NCBI GenBank assembly: GCA_907163375.1
Contig: CAJQUW010008964.1
Span: forward strand, 896,501 to 960,500
DNA length: 64,000 nucleotides
Source: Prostheceraeus crozeri
Lineage: Eukaryota; Platyhelminthes; Polycladida; Euryleptidae
Direction: 5' to 3'
In this document: piece after piece, positions 10,864-19,424 of the stretch
How the letters are laid out: every line of letters begins with the position of its first letter
How positions within the stretch are numbered: position 1 is the first letter of the stretch
The notes under the pieces: generated by a model
What the model was told of the DNA's origin: nothing
Databases searched by the model: none
Seen by the model: only the letters and a program-made list of their open reading frames with translations
Made by a program: the position numbers and the translations under genes

Positions 10864-11325
10864 TTATTTCAAATCATGATAGAACTTACAAATCATTTTT
10901 TCATTAGAGGATGGATTACATGAAAAGTTTTGAATAACAGATACAAATCGAGATACATGTAAACGTTTTAAGATTAAGTACAGTACAAAAGCACCACACG
11001 TTGATGAAAGTGGATGTTGTAGTATGCGTTCATTTCGCTGATATTGACGCGTATGTTTTCTCAACCACTGCTGTGTTGGTATATTTGGAGGTTGAGCAAG
11101 AGAGTCAAATAGTTCACCACGTCGGTCTTCTCCAATAAAGATCGCTTTCCAGTGCTCACCGCCTAAATTCTGCGAATGAGTGTTTAGCACAATAAAGATG
11201 GGATAGTCATTTACTGCAGGTGGTAAGGTATCGAGTGAATAGACATTATCGAAAGCTTTCAACGTCGCTTCGTCTGCATTACGCTGCACTTTAGTCTTAA
11301 TATCGTCAGCAGTCAACCAACTCAT
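10864..11325 (-). CDS. adenain-like cysteine protease, 153 aa
   Basis: The catalytic set of the adenovirus/Ulp1-type protease is visible: His58 in GGEHWKA, Asp74 in GELFDS, Gln103, and Cys110 in SSTCGAF. The Gln-to-Cys spacing of seven matches adenain. It would mature capsid and core proteins during virion assembly. Its ATG overlaps the capsid gene stop (TAATG), so the two are co-oriented and probably cotranscribed. The frame is intact. Confidence 0.9.
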   Translation of the reverse strand: MSWLTADDIKTKVQRNADEATLKAFDNVYSLDTLPPAVNDYPIFIVLNTHSQNLGGEHWKAIFIGEDRRGELFDSLAQPPNIPTQQWLRKHTRQYQRNERILQHPLSSTCGAFVLYLILKRLHVSRFVSVIQNFSCNPSSNEKMICKFYHDLK

Positions 11326-12602
11326 TAACGATTATACTGAAGAATCACGTCACGATACTTTGTAATTTCAATATTTGAATCGAAGACTGCATAAATTAAT
11401 ACATTGATCGTCTCAGGTAGTGTTCTTTTGAACGTCAAATCCAAACGAATATTATGAGGCACGTTCGCTTGACGATAGGGTGCACTAATATCGCTGTCAG
11501 TAGTCAAATCAAATGCATAAATAGTATATCCACTCTTAAACTCTTTCATAGTCAGTCCGTTGGTGTCATCCGTATTGTAAAAGCCAAAGACATCCATAAA
11601 ATCAACATAACTGCGCATAAATTGATCCGAAGCAAAATCTGGTTTGTAGGGTGGACCAGGATGACTCACACCATTTGCACGTAAAGCAATTTCACTTAAC
11701 TGATTGTGTTTAAAATTGAAAGGATTCTTCTTTATATTACCACTAAATGCATCATTTTCAACCATTGCCACCATGAGGAGCTTCGGTGCTTCCGATGGAA
11801 AGAGGCCATCTTTCATGAAACTCTTTTGATCTTTAGGAATTGTAAAGGTGAGAAGCTTTGTATGCTGAACGGGGTAAATGGCATTTTGGCGGTTAAGACC
11901 TTCAGCATGTCCTCTAATGACACTTGGATTCGGTACTACTCGACGAATGTAAAGTGCAATATCTTCCACATGAATTCTAAAATTGTCAACTTTAGCAAAT
12001 GCATTCAGCGCAAATTCAGGCTTATTCAATGTCAGCTTGAGTCGCATGCTGGTATTACAGAGTAAAAACTTTGACTGTCTAAAGAAGTCTAAATTCAGCG
12101 GACCATATAGCTGACATACTTTACTATCTTTAATCATAGCAGATCGCTTTACAAAGCCACTGTTTGTTTCAACATCGAATTTTCCTGCTTCATCTCTGTA
12201 CCATCCCATGGCTTCCATATGACTTTTTTGTGCTGCTGGATGAAACTGTGATACATGAGTGAAATATGATTTATAGGGATAATCGCTTTGACCACCTTCC
12301 ACCTACTGCTCTCCAATCGTTAGAGAAACATCGCGAAGTAATGTAGTCAATGGTAAATTGTTCAGTCCAACTTTATGTGCATCGTCAATAGCAGTTCCAT
12401 CTGCTTGCTGAATTCTAAACCTCAAATCAAGCATCGTATAACTCAAATCTATGTAGTCATCACTACCACCAGGAATAACAAATTCAATGGGGCAAGCATT
12501 CTCAGCTGTTCGAGGATGATAATCTACAATACTTGAACTAAGAATATCTGTCTGTATGGCTTGTTGATCAAACAAACAAAAACCGGAAGTTTTACACTCC
12601 AT
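11325..12602 (-). pseudogene. major capsid protein (double jelly roll), interrupted by in-frame TAG
   Basis: Two parts in the same frame, 12306-12602 (N-terminal 99 aa) and 11325-12302 (about 325 aa), are separated only by a TAG at 12303-12305. The product matches the F54H12.2-like Polinton capsid family: an early PIEFVIPGGSDDYIDL strand, a middle NPFNFKHNQLSEIALR, a late GYTIYAFDLTTD and a terminal LPETINVLIYAVFD. It would form the trimeric capsomer. The stop falls at the end of the first jelly-roll strand set, so a normal capsid protein cannot be made without readthrough. Apart from this codon the frame looks undamaged. Confidence 0.9.
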
Positions 12603-12604
12603 GA

Positions 12605-13060
12605 TTAGAAGTTATAGCAGCGTCGTCGTTTAGCGCCTGATGAATGATTAGAGCCTCTGCGACGTTTGCGTGAATGCCTTTTGACTGAAGATCGCATCTT
12701 ACCAGCTCCGCGATGTTTCCTCCTTCCTTTATTCATTCGTTTAGGTGATTTCTTTCCTTGAGTAACACCAGCAAAGGTCTGCTTCAATGTTTTTAAACCG
12801 CGTTCCTTCCCATGATTCAACAAACTGCTCTTAAAACTTCTACCTCTGGAAAGATCACTAGCAACATCACCAGCAAAGCCAACGGCATTACTTAAAACTT
12901 TTCGTTTTAAAGATCTACCGACATTGGATATGAGAGGTGCTACAACAGATTTCAGTGCACCAAGTATGCTACCTCCACGTTGGCGGCGAGCACCGATGTA
13001 AATTTGTCCTCCACCACTTACATAGGAGGGTCGTGAATAAAATGAGGCAGTTGGATTCAT
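12605..13060 (-). CDS. basic pVI/core-like minor virion protein, 151 aa
   Basis: A Gly-Gly motif (RRQRGGSILGALK) precedes an amphipathic segment (about residues 28-65), as in adenovirus pVI-like and pX-like precursors cut by the viral protease. The C-terminal third is almost all Lys/Arg, suiting DNA condensation or nuclear targeting. It lies directly upstream of the capsid gene in the same orientation, separated by 2 bp. The role is inferred from composition and position. Confidence 0.65.
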   Translation of the reverse strand: MNPTASFYSRPSYVSGGGQIYIGARRQRGGSILGALKSVVAPLISNVGRSLKRKVLSNAVGFAGDVASDLSRGRSFKSSLLNHGKERGLKTLKQTFAGVTQGKKSPKRMNKGRRKHRGAGKMRSSVKRHSRKRRRGSNHSSGAKRRRCYNF

Positions 13061-13101
13061 AGCTCAAACCCTAAACATTGTTAGTTACAACTTTGCATGA
13101 A

Positions 13102-14365
13102 TCACTGTCGATCACTTAGATGAAAGATGTCGGCACGACGCATCCAAGAGTTCATACTTGAAGGATAACCAGTCCATTTGACAAGACACCATTCTTCACC
13201 TTGCGGTTTTTTACATCGAATGATTTTCTCTACCAAATATGTTTCACTTTCAGTGACTACCTCAATCTCATCGCGGTAAAAGCTACCCTCAATTTCTTCA
13301 TTATCGTAATCTTTCAACTTGTAGGTGGTCGGAGAGTCTTTTTGATTAATCCTTGATACTGTAAATACCTCCTCTGTCCAATTCGGAAGGTACCCTTTAG
13401 CAAAAACACTTTTCACTTTTGAGATACGAACTTTATCACCAATTTTCACATCACTTTTCACATGAATGCGTTTACGTTGGAATGATTCGCGCACTTTATC
13501 TACATTGTCAGCATTTACATCTACTGGTCTGAGTCCAATAGAACGATGGATAGAGTGATTGTAGGCATGGAGTGCATCTTGTAGAACCTTTGTCCAATTT
13601 TGTGTCAAGTTGGCAGTAAAATGTCGCCACAAGCGATTTTTTAATGTGCGATAAAACGTTCAACGAGTGCAGCTTTATAAGCACTCTTTACACTAAACAA
13701 CTCAATGTCATGCCTCTCAAATAATCTTCTCACATGCTGATTTTCAAACTCTTTTCCTTGATCACTCTGAATTCTTTTTGGAATCCGACCTTCTCGAAAA
13801 ATTGTTTGGAATGCTTTTGCTACTCCTTTCCCTTCTTTAGTTTTTAAAGGTTGAGCCCACGCATAACGCGAGAAAATATCAATGACGGTTAAAAAAAATT
13901 ATTACCCGAGTTATGTTTTGAAATGGAGGCCGCATCGCACAAATCTGCTTGCCACTGTTCATCGATGTCATGAACAATATAATGGCGGGTGCGGTACTTC
14001 TTTTCGCTTGTTTGTGGAGTGTATAGGTAGCCTGACCCTTTAACCATCGTTTCACTTGTGATTGTGGAAGACCACTCGCTTTTGATAATTTCTTGATAGA
14101 TGCAAATCCTGCCGGATGTTTTACATCATAATAGATTGACTTCAAACGCTCAGTCGATGACGGCTGACTCTTTTTCCTCCTTCTCATCTTTTTGTTTTCT
14201 TCCCTTTCTACATTTACAACAACTGCAGCATTTAGCTTTAGCGGTTTTGCGATCGTGTTCACATTGCTTAGGGGTTTCATTGTGAGAGCTGGCGCAGCAA
14301 GTGCAAGTGACAACGACATTCACCTCTGGCGGTTCATTACATGGCAAGCAACACATCTGCTTCAT
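13102..14365 (-). pseudogene. retroviral-type (rve) integrase with C-terminal chromodomain, broken
   Basis: Fragments in three frames make up one Polinton integrase. A Cys-rich N-terminus (14150-14365) or an alternative frame precedes a helix-turn-helix-like segment (SIKKLSKASGLPQSQVKRWL). The first catalytic Asp lies in a QADLCDA segment near 13940, the second in RIQSDQGKEF near 13765, and the Glu in ALVERF near 13660. A K/R-rich SH3-like region follows, then a chromodomain (EEWCLVKWTGYPSSMNSWM). Frame changes are evident near 14010, in the A8 run near 13894, and near 13655, and probably one near 14155. The chromodomain may once have steered integration to particular chromatin. Confidence 0.85.
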
Positions 14366-14366
14366 A

Positions 14367-14561
14367 TTAATAGTCTGAGAACATGTATTTCTTGGGAGGA
14401 GCTGTTTTACGTTTTCCTTTTACTAGTTTTAGTGGTGGCGTAGATCTACGTCGAGTTCTTCCTCTTGTTTGCTTAGTGAGTGTGGGAGGGGATGTAGCAG
14501 GTGACGTCTTAAACCAATTTGTTGGCATTTTCATCGTCTGAAGCATTGGAGTAGTAGCCAC
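14367..14561 (-). CDS. small basic ORF, 64 aa, possible displaced tail of the preceding gene
   Basis: This is a Pro/Thr/Arg/Lys-rich peptide ending KKYMFSDY whose stop directly abuts the Cys-rich integrase N-terminal frame (TAATATG). It begins inside the end of the 14531-15049 gene in another frame. Its composition suits a disordered nuclear or DNA-binding tail. It is either an overlapping gene or the frameshifted C-terminus of that gene. Confidence 0.35.
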   Translation of the reverse strand: MATTPMLQTMKMPTNWFKTSPATSPPTLTKQTRGRTRRRSTPPLKLVKGKRKTAPPKKYMFSDY

Positions 14562-15049
14562 TGTTCTTTCAATGTCTCATTATTCAAAGCAAATTTTGGT
14601 ACATTATGCTTTTTCAATAGTTTAAGAAAGTATGACCAACCAGGTGGAACATAGCCCTGACGGCGCTTTCTACGTGTCGCATACTGAATCAAGTCTTCAT
14701 AACGTGAAGCATCAATCACTTTATTTTCATCTGGAATGATTTCTCCTCTATCATTTACATTGAGATGGGGTTCAATACTATTGAAAAGAGATATGGCATG
14801 TGCGCGAGATGCTAAAGGTGTAGCAGTCGATACAGAGTCACGCATCTTATTCTTCAAGTTTTTCAACTGCTCAACAGTTTCCGATTGTAATAATACAGCA
14901 CGATGTGGATCTTTGATGTGAACATTTTGCTGATAATCTATTTCTTTCCTATACATTTGATTTGCAAGAGGTTGCTTTACTTGCTGCATGGCAGTCAATT
15001 GTACATATTCATCCTGAGGAATAACAATCATGCGAGAATAAGAACTCAT
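14531..15049 (-). CDS. conserved Polinton virion-cluster protein, 172 aa
   Basis: The N-terminus (YSRMIVIPQDEYVQL) and the C-terminal RKRRQGYVPPGWSYFLKLL segment recur in Polinton ORFs located between ATPase and integrase. The function is unknown; it may be a minor capsid or scaffold protein. The start overlaps the ATPase stop by 4 bp. A basic Pro/Thr-rich frame (14367-14561) overlaps the end and may be its true C-terminal tail after a frameshift, or a small separate gene. Confidence 0.6.
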   Translation of the reverse strand: MSSYSRMIVIPQDEYVQLTAMQQVKQPLANQMYRKEIDYQQNVHIKDPHRAVLLQSETVEQLKNLKNKMRDSVSTATPLASRAHAISLFNSIEPHLNVNDRGEIIPDENKVIDASRYEDLIQYATRRKRRQGYVPPGWSYFLKLLKKHNVPKFALNNETLKEQWLLLQCFRR

Positions 15050-15711
15050 AGTTTGTAGATAATCATGGGAGTTTTCAAAATATCACTTCGAAATCTAAAT
15101 TCTTCCGGACACTCTTGCGTAAAGTCAATGAATAAGTAACCGTATGGTTTTTCAGTAGCTGCTTGAAAAATTTCAATTAAGGCTTTTGAACCTCTTGGTG
15201 CAACTTGTCGCGCTAAAATTTCAAATTGACTTTTATCTCGCGGATTCTTGAAAATAGCATAATAGTGTGTATTCAGGTTTCGTGTACGAGCTTCTTTTCC
15301 ATCAGGAAACAAATTTTGTGTGATATAGATGATAAAGCACCTTTTATGGTGTGCTGCGCGAGTGAACATATCTGTAACATCTTTTGAATTCTTACTTTCT
15401 TCTAATAAATCATCCAATACAACAACATCATTAGACTGAAGTTTATCCACTGGAATAATTTCTTCATGTCGAATAAAGTTGCGACTTTGCAATTCCTGAA
15501 ACAGCGACGGTTGATAAATACCATAACACCAAATCACTCGATTGATAGGTTCCTTAAACAACTCCCTTCTTTTATCCAATAAATTCAGCGTGAAAACAGT
15601 TTTACCTGCATGAGATGGACCTGATACAGTCAGAACTTTATCACATTGAAGTCTGAAATCCATTATAATACTTTGAGATTCAACATTTGCATAATTAACG
15701 TCTAGAGCCAA
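15046..15711 (-). CDS. packaging ATPase (HerA/FtsK type), 221 aa
   Basis: A Walker A motif GPSHAGKT lies at residues 31-38 and a Walker B VVVLDD at 96-101, followed by an FIIYITQN sensor-like strand. This is the order of the A32-like packaging ATPases of Polintons and related double jelly-roll viruses. It would drive genome entry into preformed capsids. It overlaps both neighbours by a few bases, consistent with one leftward transcription unit. The frame is intact. Confidence 0.9.
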   Translation of the reverse strand: MALDVNYANVESQSIIMDFRLQCDKVLTVSGPSHAGKTVFTLNLLDKRRELFKEPINRVIWCYGIYQPSLFQELQSRNFIRHEEIIPVDKLQSNDVVVLDDLLEESKNSKDVTDMFTRAAHHKRCFIIYITQNLFPDGKEARTRNLNTHYYAIFKNPRDKSQFEILARQVAPRGSKALIEIFQAATEKPYGYLFIDFTQECPEEFRFRSDILKTPMIIYKL

Positions 15712-16045
15712 AGATATTACCCAATACGTTGCCCACGATAGGAGCTAGCATCGGTAGTAACGCTGGAAGGAAACCGCCCTTTTGTGTTAGAGTTTCCCTC
15801 TTTCTTTGAAGGGCGACTTTAGGATTGGAGATGAAACGCAATTTCGCAGCATATCGCTTAAGTAACTTTCGTTGTTTTGGTGCTAATTTCTTCGTCCTCA
15901 ACTCCCTCACATGAGAAATAATTTCACGAATGAATTTATCGTTAGCATGTCGTATAGCATTGTATCGCTGATTTGCTTTCATTCGTCGGAGAGCTTGAAT
16001 GGCTGAAGAAAACTTTGAAGACTTTTGACTTTTACGTTTCGCCAT
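15695..16045 (-). CDS. basic protein with hydrophobic C-terminus, 116 aa
   Basis: Residues 1-90 are highly basic and helical. The C-terminus (about 92-116) is a hydrophobic GGFLPALLPMLAPIVGNVLG segment beginning with Gly-Gly. This combination is usual for a small Polinton/adintovirus virion protein thought to be membrane-active after protease cleavage. It overlaps the ATPase start by 17 bp. The role is inferred. Confidence 0.6.
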   Translation of the reverse strand: MAKRKSQKSSKFSSAIQALRRMKANQRYNAIRHANDKFIREIISHVRELRTKKLAPKQRKLLKRYAAKLRFISNPKVALQRKRETLTQKGGFLPALLPMLAPIVGNVLGNIFGSRR

Positions 16046-16053
16046 TTTCCGTG

Positions 16054-16425
16054 TTAGTCTTTGCTAAAACCTGTCTTTACCACATTTGCATAGGTACTAA
16101 CTATTGCGGCATAAGTGACACTCGAAATGAGCAATATCACAGTGGTTACATTTGCAAAGTTGAATGCAATTACGTATGAAACAGCGTTGACAAAAAGCAT
16201 GCTTACATCTCTTGAAGATGCGCTTTTCATTCCATCCTTTCGCTTACATACATCGCAACACATAGTTTCACCGTTACTGATGTCTATAGCAAGTCTTTTT
16301 GAAGATATGAATTTGCTAGCCTTTTCTAAATAATAGACGCATGTACAGAAGGAATATACTTCGAGAGTGAGCAGACATAGCTCGAAAACCAGTTGTGCTA
16401 CAATCAAGTACCACTGCATTTTCAA
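16054..16425 (-). CDS. predicted membrane protein, 123 aa
   Basis: Two or three hydrophobic segments are visible: residues about 4-32, 75-95 and 92-110. Between them lies a Cys pair (CCDVCKRKDG) that may bind metal. There is no recognised family. It lies in the leftward gene row between the basic virion protein and the 136-aa gene. It may act in envelope or entry-stage membrane functions, but this is a guess from topology only. Confidence 0.45.
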   Translation of the reverse strand: MKMQWYLIVAQLVFELCLLTLEVYSFCTCVYYLEKASKFISSKRLAIDISNGETMCCDVCKRKDGMKSASSRDVSMLFVNAVSYVIAFNFANVTTVILLISSVTYAAIVSTYANVVKTGFSKD

Positions 16426-16832
16426 TTTTTCTTTATGGAAAGTTGAATGTGAATATCTGAAATCGCTTCAATCACTAGACTGCTACCATGATGGTTAAAT
16501 GCGTTAAGACGTTCAGCATTTTTTATCATATGTCTTTTAAAAAATTCTTGGGGGTGATCTACCACTTCCATTGAATAAGAAGTAAAATGGAAAGAGCGAC
16601 TTTCCACCTCTTCCTTTCCAAAATGACTAAACTTAATTTTCGCAACTAATCGCGCCATGACAATGCTATCAGAGAATGTATTCATTAACTCTAGAAATAG
16701 AGTGCTAGCAGCATCGACCACTGCTTCGATGTCGGTCTCATCTTTATGAAAATTTATCACATAATCTTGAACAGCTCCTTTTAAACTTTGCCTATGAAAA
16801 TGTAATGTTCCGCAGTCGTTTGAGAAAGACAT
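16422..16832 (-). CDS. 136-aa protein resembling the N-terminal domain of the polymerase
   Basis: The C-terminal half (ERLNAFNHHGSSLVIEAISDIHIQL) resembles a segment in the element 1 polymerase N-terminal region (DKFNERDSGLVFDGIETAMIKI). This suggests a stand-alone copy of that domain, whose function is unknown. The stop overlaps the start of the membrane protein gene by 4 bp. Confidence 0.45.
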   Translation of the reverse strand: MSFSNDCGTLHFHRQSLKGAVQDYVINFHKDETDIEAVVDAASTLFLELMNTFSDSIVMARLVAKIKFSHFGKEEVESRSFHFTSYSMEVVDHPQEFFKRHMIKNAERLNAFNHHGSSLVIEAISDIHIQLSIKKN

Positions 16833-16916
16833 GATCGCCCTTTATCTAACCCATCCATTGCATGAAAACAACTCTTCTCATAGTAACATTTATTGAATAA
16901 CGGTAACAAGCATGCA

Positions 16917-17447
16917 TTATAAATCAATGGTTTGAAAGAGATAAAATAGATACAGCTGGCAACTATCATACAGCGAGCAATGATAACCATACAGGACTTT
17001 GGCAGTGTTGAGGTAAGGAGGAAAGAAGCATTGGTTATGAACGTAGCTACTACAACGAACAGACAAAATAGGAACACACAAATCCTTAAAACGTTTCGTG
17101 ACTTCATGATAATGTTGATTCACTCTACTATCCCAAGGCGGGAGCAAAATATCATCAATGATTAGATTGGGAAATACTTTCCTCTCCTTACCAGGATTAT
17201 TAGAAAAGATGCGTATAACATTGAAAGCAGCTAACCATCGTTTAAAGTCAATAAGAAGAGCACTCTCACAAGAAAAGCCGTAATCTTGCAAATATTTCAG
17301 ATTAAGTCCATGAATGTGTTTTCTCGCCCATTGATCAACATTGGGATCGCAGTTGGCATGTTGATGATAGACACTAACAATCTGATATGTCCTATTGTTC
17401 ATAGCAATAGCACTGAGCTCCTGCACAGGTTCACCCTCACAATCCAT
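16917..17447 (-). CDS. putative DEDD-type 3'-5' exonuclease-like protein, 176 aa
   Basis: It opens with MDCEGEPVQELSAI, a D-x-E strand placed as in Exo I of DEDD nucleases. The middle contains an IRIFSNNPGKE segment and a downstream DILLPPWDSRV. Near the C-terminus YHCSLYDSCQLYLFYL offers an H-x4-D Exo III-like site. The predicted role is a nuclease for proofreading or DNA degradation. This is notable because the element polymerase has lost an Exo I acidic residue. The frame covering 16781-17107 is a shadow. Family assignment is tentative. Confidence 0.5.
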   Translation of the reverse strand: MDCEGEPVQELSAIAMNNRTYQIVSVYHQHANCDPNVDQWARKHIHGLNLKYLQDYGFSCESALLIDFKRWLAAFNVIRIFSNNPGKERKVFPNLIIDDILLPPWDSRVNQHYHEVTKRFKDLCVPILSVRCSSYVHNQCFFPPYLNTAKVLYGYHCSLYDSCQLYLFYLFQTIDL

Positions 17448-17499
17448 AAAAATGATGATAGAAGCTTAAAACGGAAATTTACACATCTAAGGAAACGTT

Positions 17500-17700
17500 C
17501 TATAACATATTACAAAATGAAGAATTACATCGATGCTTTTCACGACAAAATACACAAATGATATGATGGCAACGAAGAAGTAAAATGTATCTAATAAGAC
17601 CACGTGTACGACACTCAGAGCACATAACCGAATTGTCATAGGGTAGAGTTAGGAAAGGACTAGTAATTCTCCTTCTTTGATTTGCGCTTTGATGCAGCAT
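17500..17700 (-). CDS. small RING-finger-like protein, 66 aa
   Basis: The Cys/His spacing C-x2-C-x12-C-x-H-x2-C-x2-C-x6-C-x4-C is close to a RING domain, apart from the last spacer. The ATG at 17700 is chosen because the longer frame has no upstream ATG. A RING protein could be an E3 ubiquitin ligase that alters host defence. This is inferred from the metal-binding pattern only. Confidence 0.45.
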   Translation of the reverse strand: MLHQSANQRRRITSPFLTLPYDNSVMCSECRTRGLIRYILLLRCHHIICVFCREKHRCNSSFCNML

Positions 17701-17797
17701 TCTTCTCCGACTTGCGCTTCGTACCACTGCTGTTAAGGATTTGATCAATTATGTCATCTACGTTGGGTGGTTTTGGAATATATAGGATGGATTCCAT
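17660..17797 (-). CDS. small basic ORF with nuclear-localisation-like tail, 45 aa
   Basis: The ORF opens MESILYIPKPPNVDDIIDQI and ends in two Lys/Arg clusters (TKRKSEK and SKRKSKK) typical of nuclear targeting. It overlaps the end of the spliced gene to its right in another frame, and may be that gene's true C-terminus after a frameshift, or a separate overlapping gene. Confidence 0.35.
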   Translation of the reverse strand: MESILYIPKPPNVDDIIDQILNSSGTKRKSEKNAASKRKSKKENY

Positions 17798-18436
17798 ATG
17801 CATGGAGAGAGAGAGACTATTTTATTATCCTTGTGTCGACCATAATATAGCCCATTCACTTTGAAAAGGATATCCCAAGTACCTTCTCCGAGATCATCAC
17901 ATCTGATGGGTATTGATTGATCTCCCTCCTTCTTATAGTAAGTGCACCAATGTGATACCGGTAGGCAAATTTGATTACCATCCCAAATCTTTCTATAGGG
18001 AGTATCCTTGTCATCTTTCGCCTTCCACTCTTGAGCAAGAGGAGTAGGAATGTCCATATTTAATGTCACGTACTCCTCAATAATATCAAGTTGGCGGCGA
18101 ATGTACGGACTCACGGGGATCAGTATGTAGTCCCCATACTGATTGCGCATTATCTTGACATCCGTGGAAGGGAGCATTCCCGTTTGGAGTACTACGCTAT
18201 GATCGTCATAACGCAAGGCTTGTTTAAATTTACGCTGTAGCGGTGTAGGATTATGTACCTTGGTTGTTTCTTCCACTGGCCTCAGTTGTAGATGATCTGA
18301 CCGTAGCGAACCTTGTAACATTTGACCGCCATTTTGTCCTACTAGTGCAGCAGATGGAGTAGATGCCTGAAAATGAAAAAGATTGTATTAAGTTTACGTT
18401 CAAGGGAGGAGAGGGAGGGAAGTAGCGACTTACCAT
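17758..18436 (-). CDS. hypothetical protein with intron directly after the ATG, about 202 aa
   Basis: A start ATG at 18434-18436 is followed at once by GTAAGT. The 67-bp intron (18367-18433) ends TTTTCAG, and the joined frame begins M-ASTPSAA and runs to 17758. The central part has a YGDYILIPVSPYIRRQLDI strand and several Trp residues; I do not recognise the family. The same layout (ATG, 67-bp intron, then AST) occurs at the polymerase start at the other end of the element. It may be an early or regulatory gene. The C-terminus may be frameshifted. Confidence 0.5.
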
Positions 18437-18527
18437 TTTAGTTGGATAATAGAATAGAGAGAGAGAAAATGTGCGTCCGTCACTCGTGTGATTCAATCAT
18501 GGAATGATTCTCACTGTGGAAGGCTCG

Positions 18528-18540
18528 CTATTTATATAGA
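18528..18540 (-). promoter_or_regulatory. TATA box of the right-end spliced gene
   Basis: On the minus strand TCTATATAAATAG lies about 95 bp upstream of the predicted start codon, a consensus TATA box at a normal distance for a short leader. Confidence 0.5.
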
Positions 18541-18586
18541 AATGCTTGATTCTCATTGGATGACGATCCTCATTGGACAATAACAT

Positions 18587-19180
18587 CAAGCTGATTCCAA
18601 ATCTGGCCTCCGTTTACCAATCCGAGCCTTCATTCGCCCGCTGGAGCTGTTTCTTGGGAAATTCTAACTCTGTCGTTTTTCACCAATGTCCCAAAATCTT
18701 AAATGGCGTCTCACATCTAAACGAAGACAGATAGGAACAAGCCGATTCTTTCAGTGAATTTGTCTCACTCTTAGCTTTCAAACGAGCTATGGCACGACAA
18801 AATCCGTCCACTGGAAGCCATGATCGAAGCTAGCTCTCCCGAGGGGGTGGGACGTCAGCGAAAATTTTTCTCTCCGATTGCTTTCAAATTCACCATACCC
18901 ATGCAGAATTTCACGCTGATTCCAAATCTGAAATCCGTTTTCCCATCCGATGCTTCGTTTTGGCGCTACAGCCCAAAACGTCCAAAATTCTAACTCTGTC
19001 GTTTTTTCGAAAAATGTTGAAAATTTTTTCTTTCCGATTGACTTGAAACTCACCATGTTGATAGAGAATTTGACGCTGATTCCAAATCTGAAATCCGTTT
19101 TCCCATCCGATGCTTCTTTTTGAAGCTACAGCCCAAAACGTCCAAAATTCTAACTCTGTCGTTTTTCGAAAATCATCACA
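18587..19180. repeat. degenerate ~164-bp tandem repeats near element 1 right end
   Basis: Three units share GCTGATTCCAAATCTG near their start and ATTCTAACTCTGTCGTTTTT near the end (units from about 18590, 18911 and 19075). The last two are nearly identical over 100 bp. This subterminal repeat array is probably part of the terminal inverted repeat. Confidence 0.65.
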
Positions 19181-19220
19181 CACTATAGCCTCAAGTCAAA
19201 ACCTGGCGGTCGCCCAAGTC

Positions 19221-19390
19221 CACCACGACACTCTGTCGTTCCAGAGGGGGGGGGACGTCAGCGAACCTTTCGGACCCACTTGGCCGGCACACCACGACAC
19301 TCTGTCGTTCCAGAGGGGGGAGGGGGGAGTCAGACTCGAAGCACCACGGCGGCCGACCACGACACTCTGTCGTTCCAGAGGGGGGGGGGC
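19221..19390. repeat. three GC-rich repeats with poly-G tails at element 1 right end
   Basis: CCACGACACTCTGTCGTTCC followed by AGAGGGGGG recurs at 19221-19254, 19291-19320 and 19356-19390. The GACACTCTGTC core is nearly palindromic. They sit just inside the presumed terminus at 19424. Confidence 0.7.
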
Positions 19391-19424
19391 GCGCCGGTCG
19401 AGTGTTCGCCGTTTTATTACTACT

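Larger units (their letters stand above)
1..19424. mobile_element. Polinton/Maverick element 1 (left end outside window)
   Basis: The block holds the Polinton core set: protein-primed polymerase, rve integrase with chromodomain, adenain-type protease, HerA/FtsK-like packaging ATPase, double jelly-roll capsid and penton-like genes. The right end is placed at 19424 because the reverse strand there begins AGTAGTAATAAAACGG, like the AGTAGTGGG start of element 2, and the internal side is filled with repeats. No matching left inverted repeat lies in the window, so the left terminus is probably before position 1. Several genes are broken, so this is a relic copy. The exact right boundary is an inference. 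Confidence 0.85.

Noticed and set aside
13102..14365. An LTR retrotransposon, because of the rve integrase and chromodomain
   Set aside because: No reverse transcriptase, gag or LTRs are near; the neighbours are Polinton virion genes.
16781..17107. Hydrophobic 108-codon ORF on the minus strand
   Set aside because: It overlaps the exonuclease-like gene in another frame; the latter has recognisable motifs.
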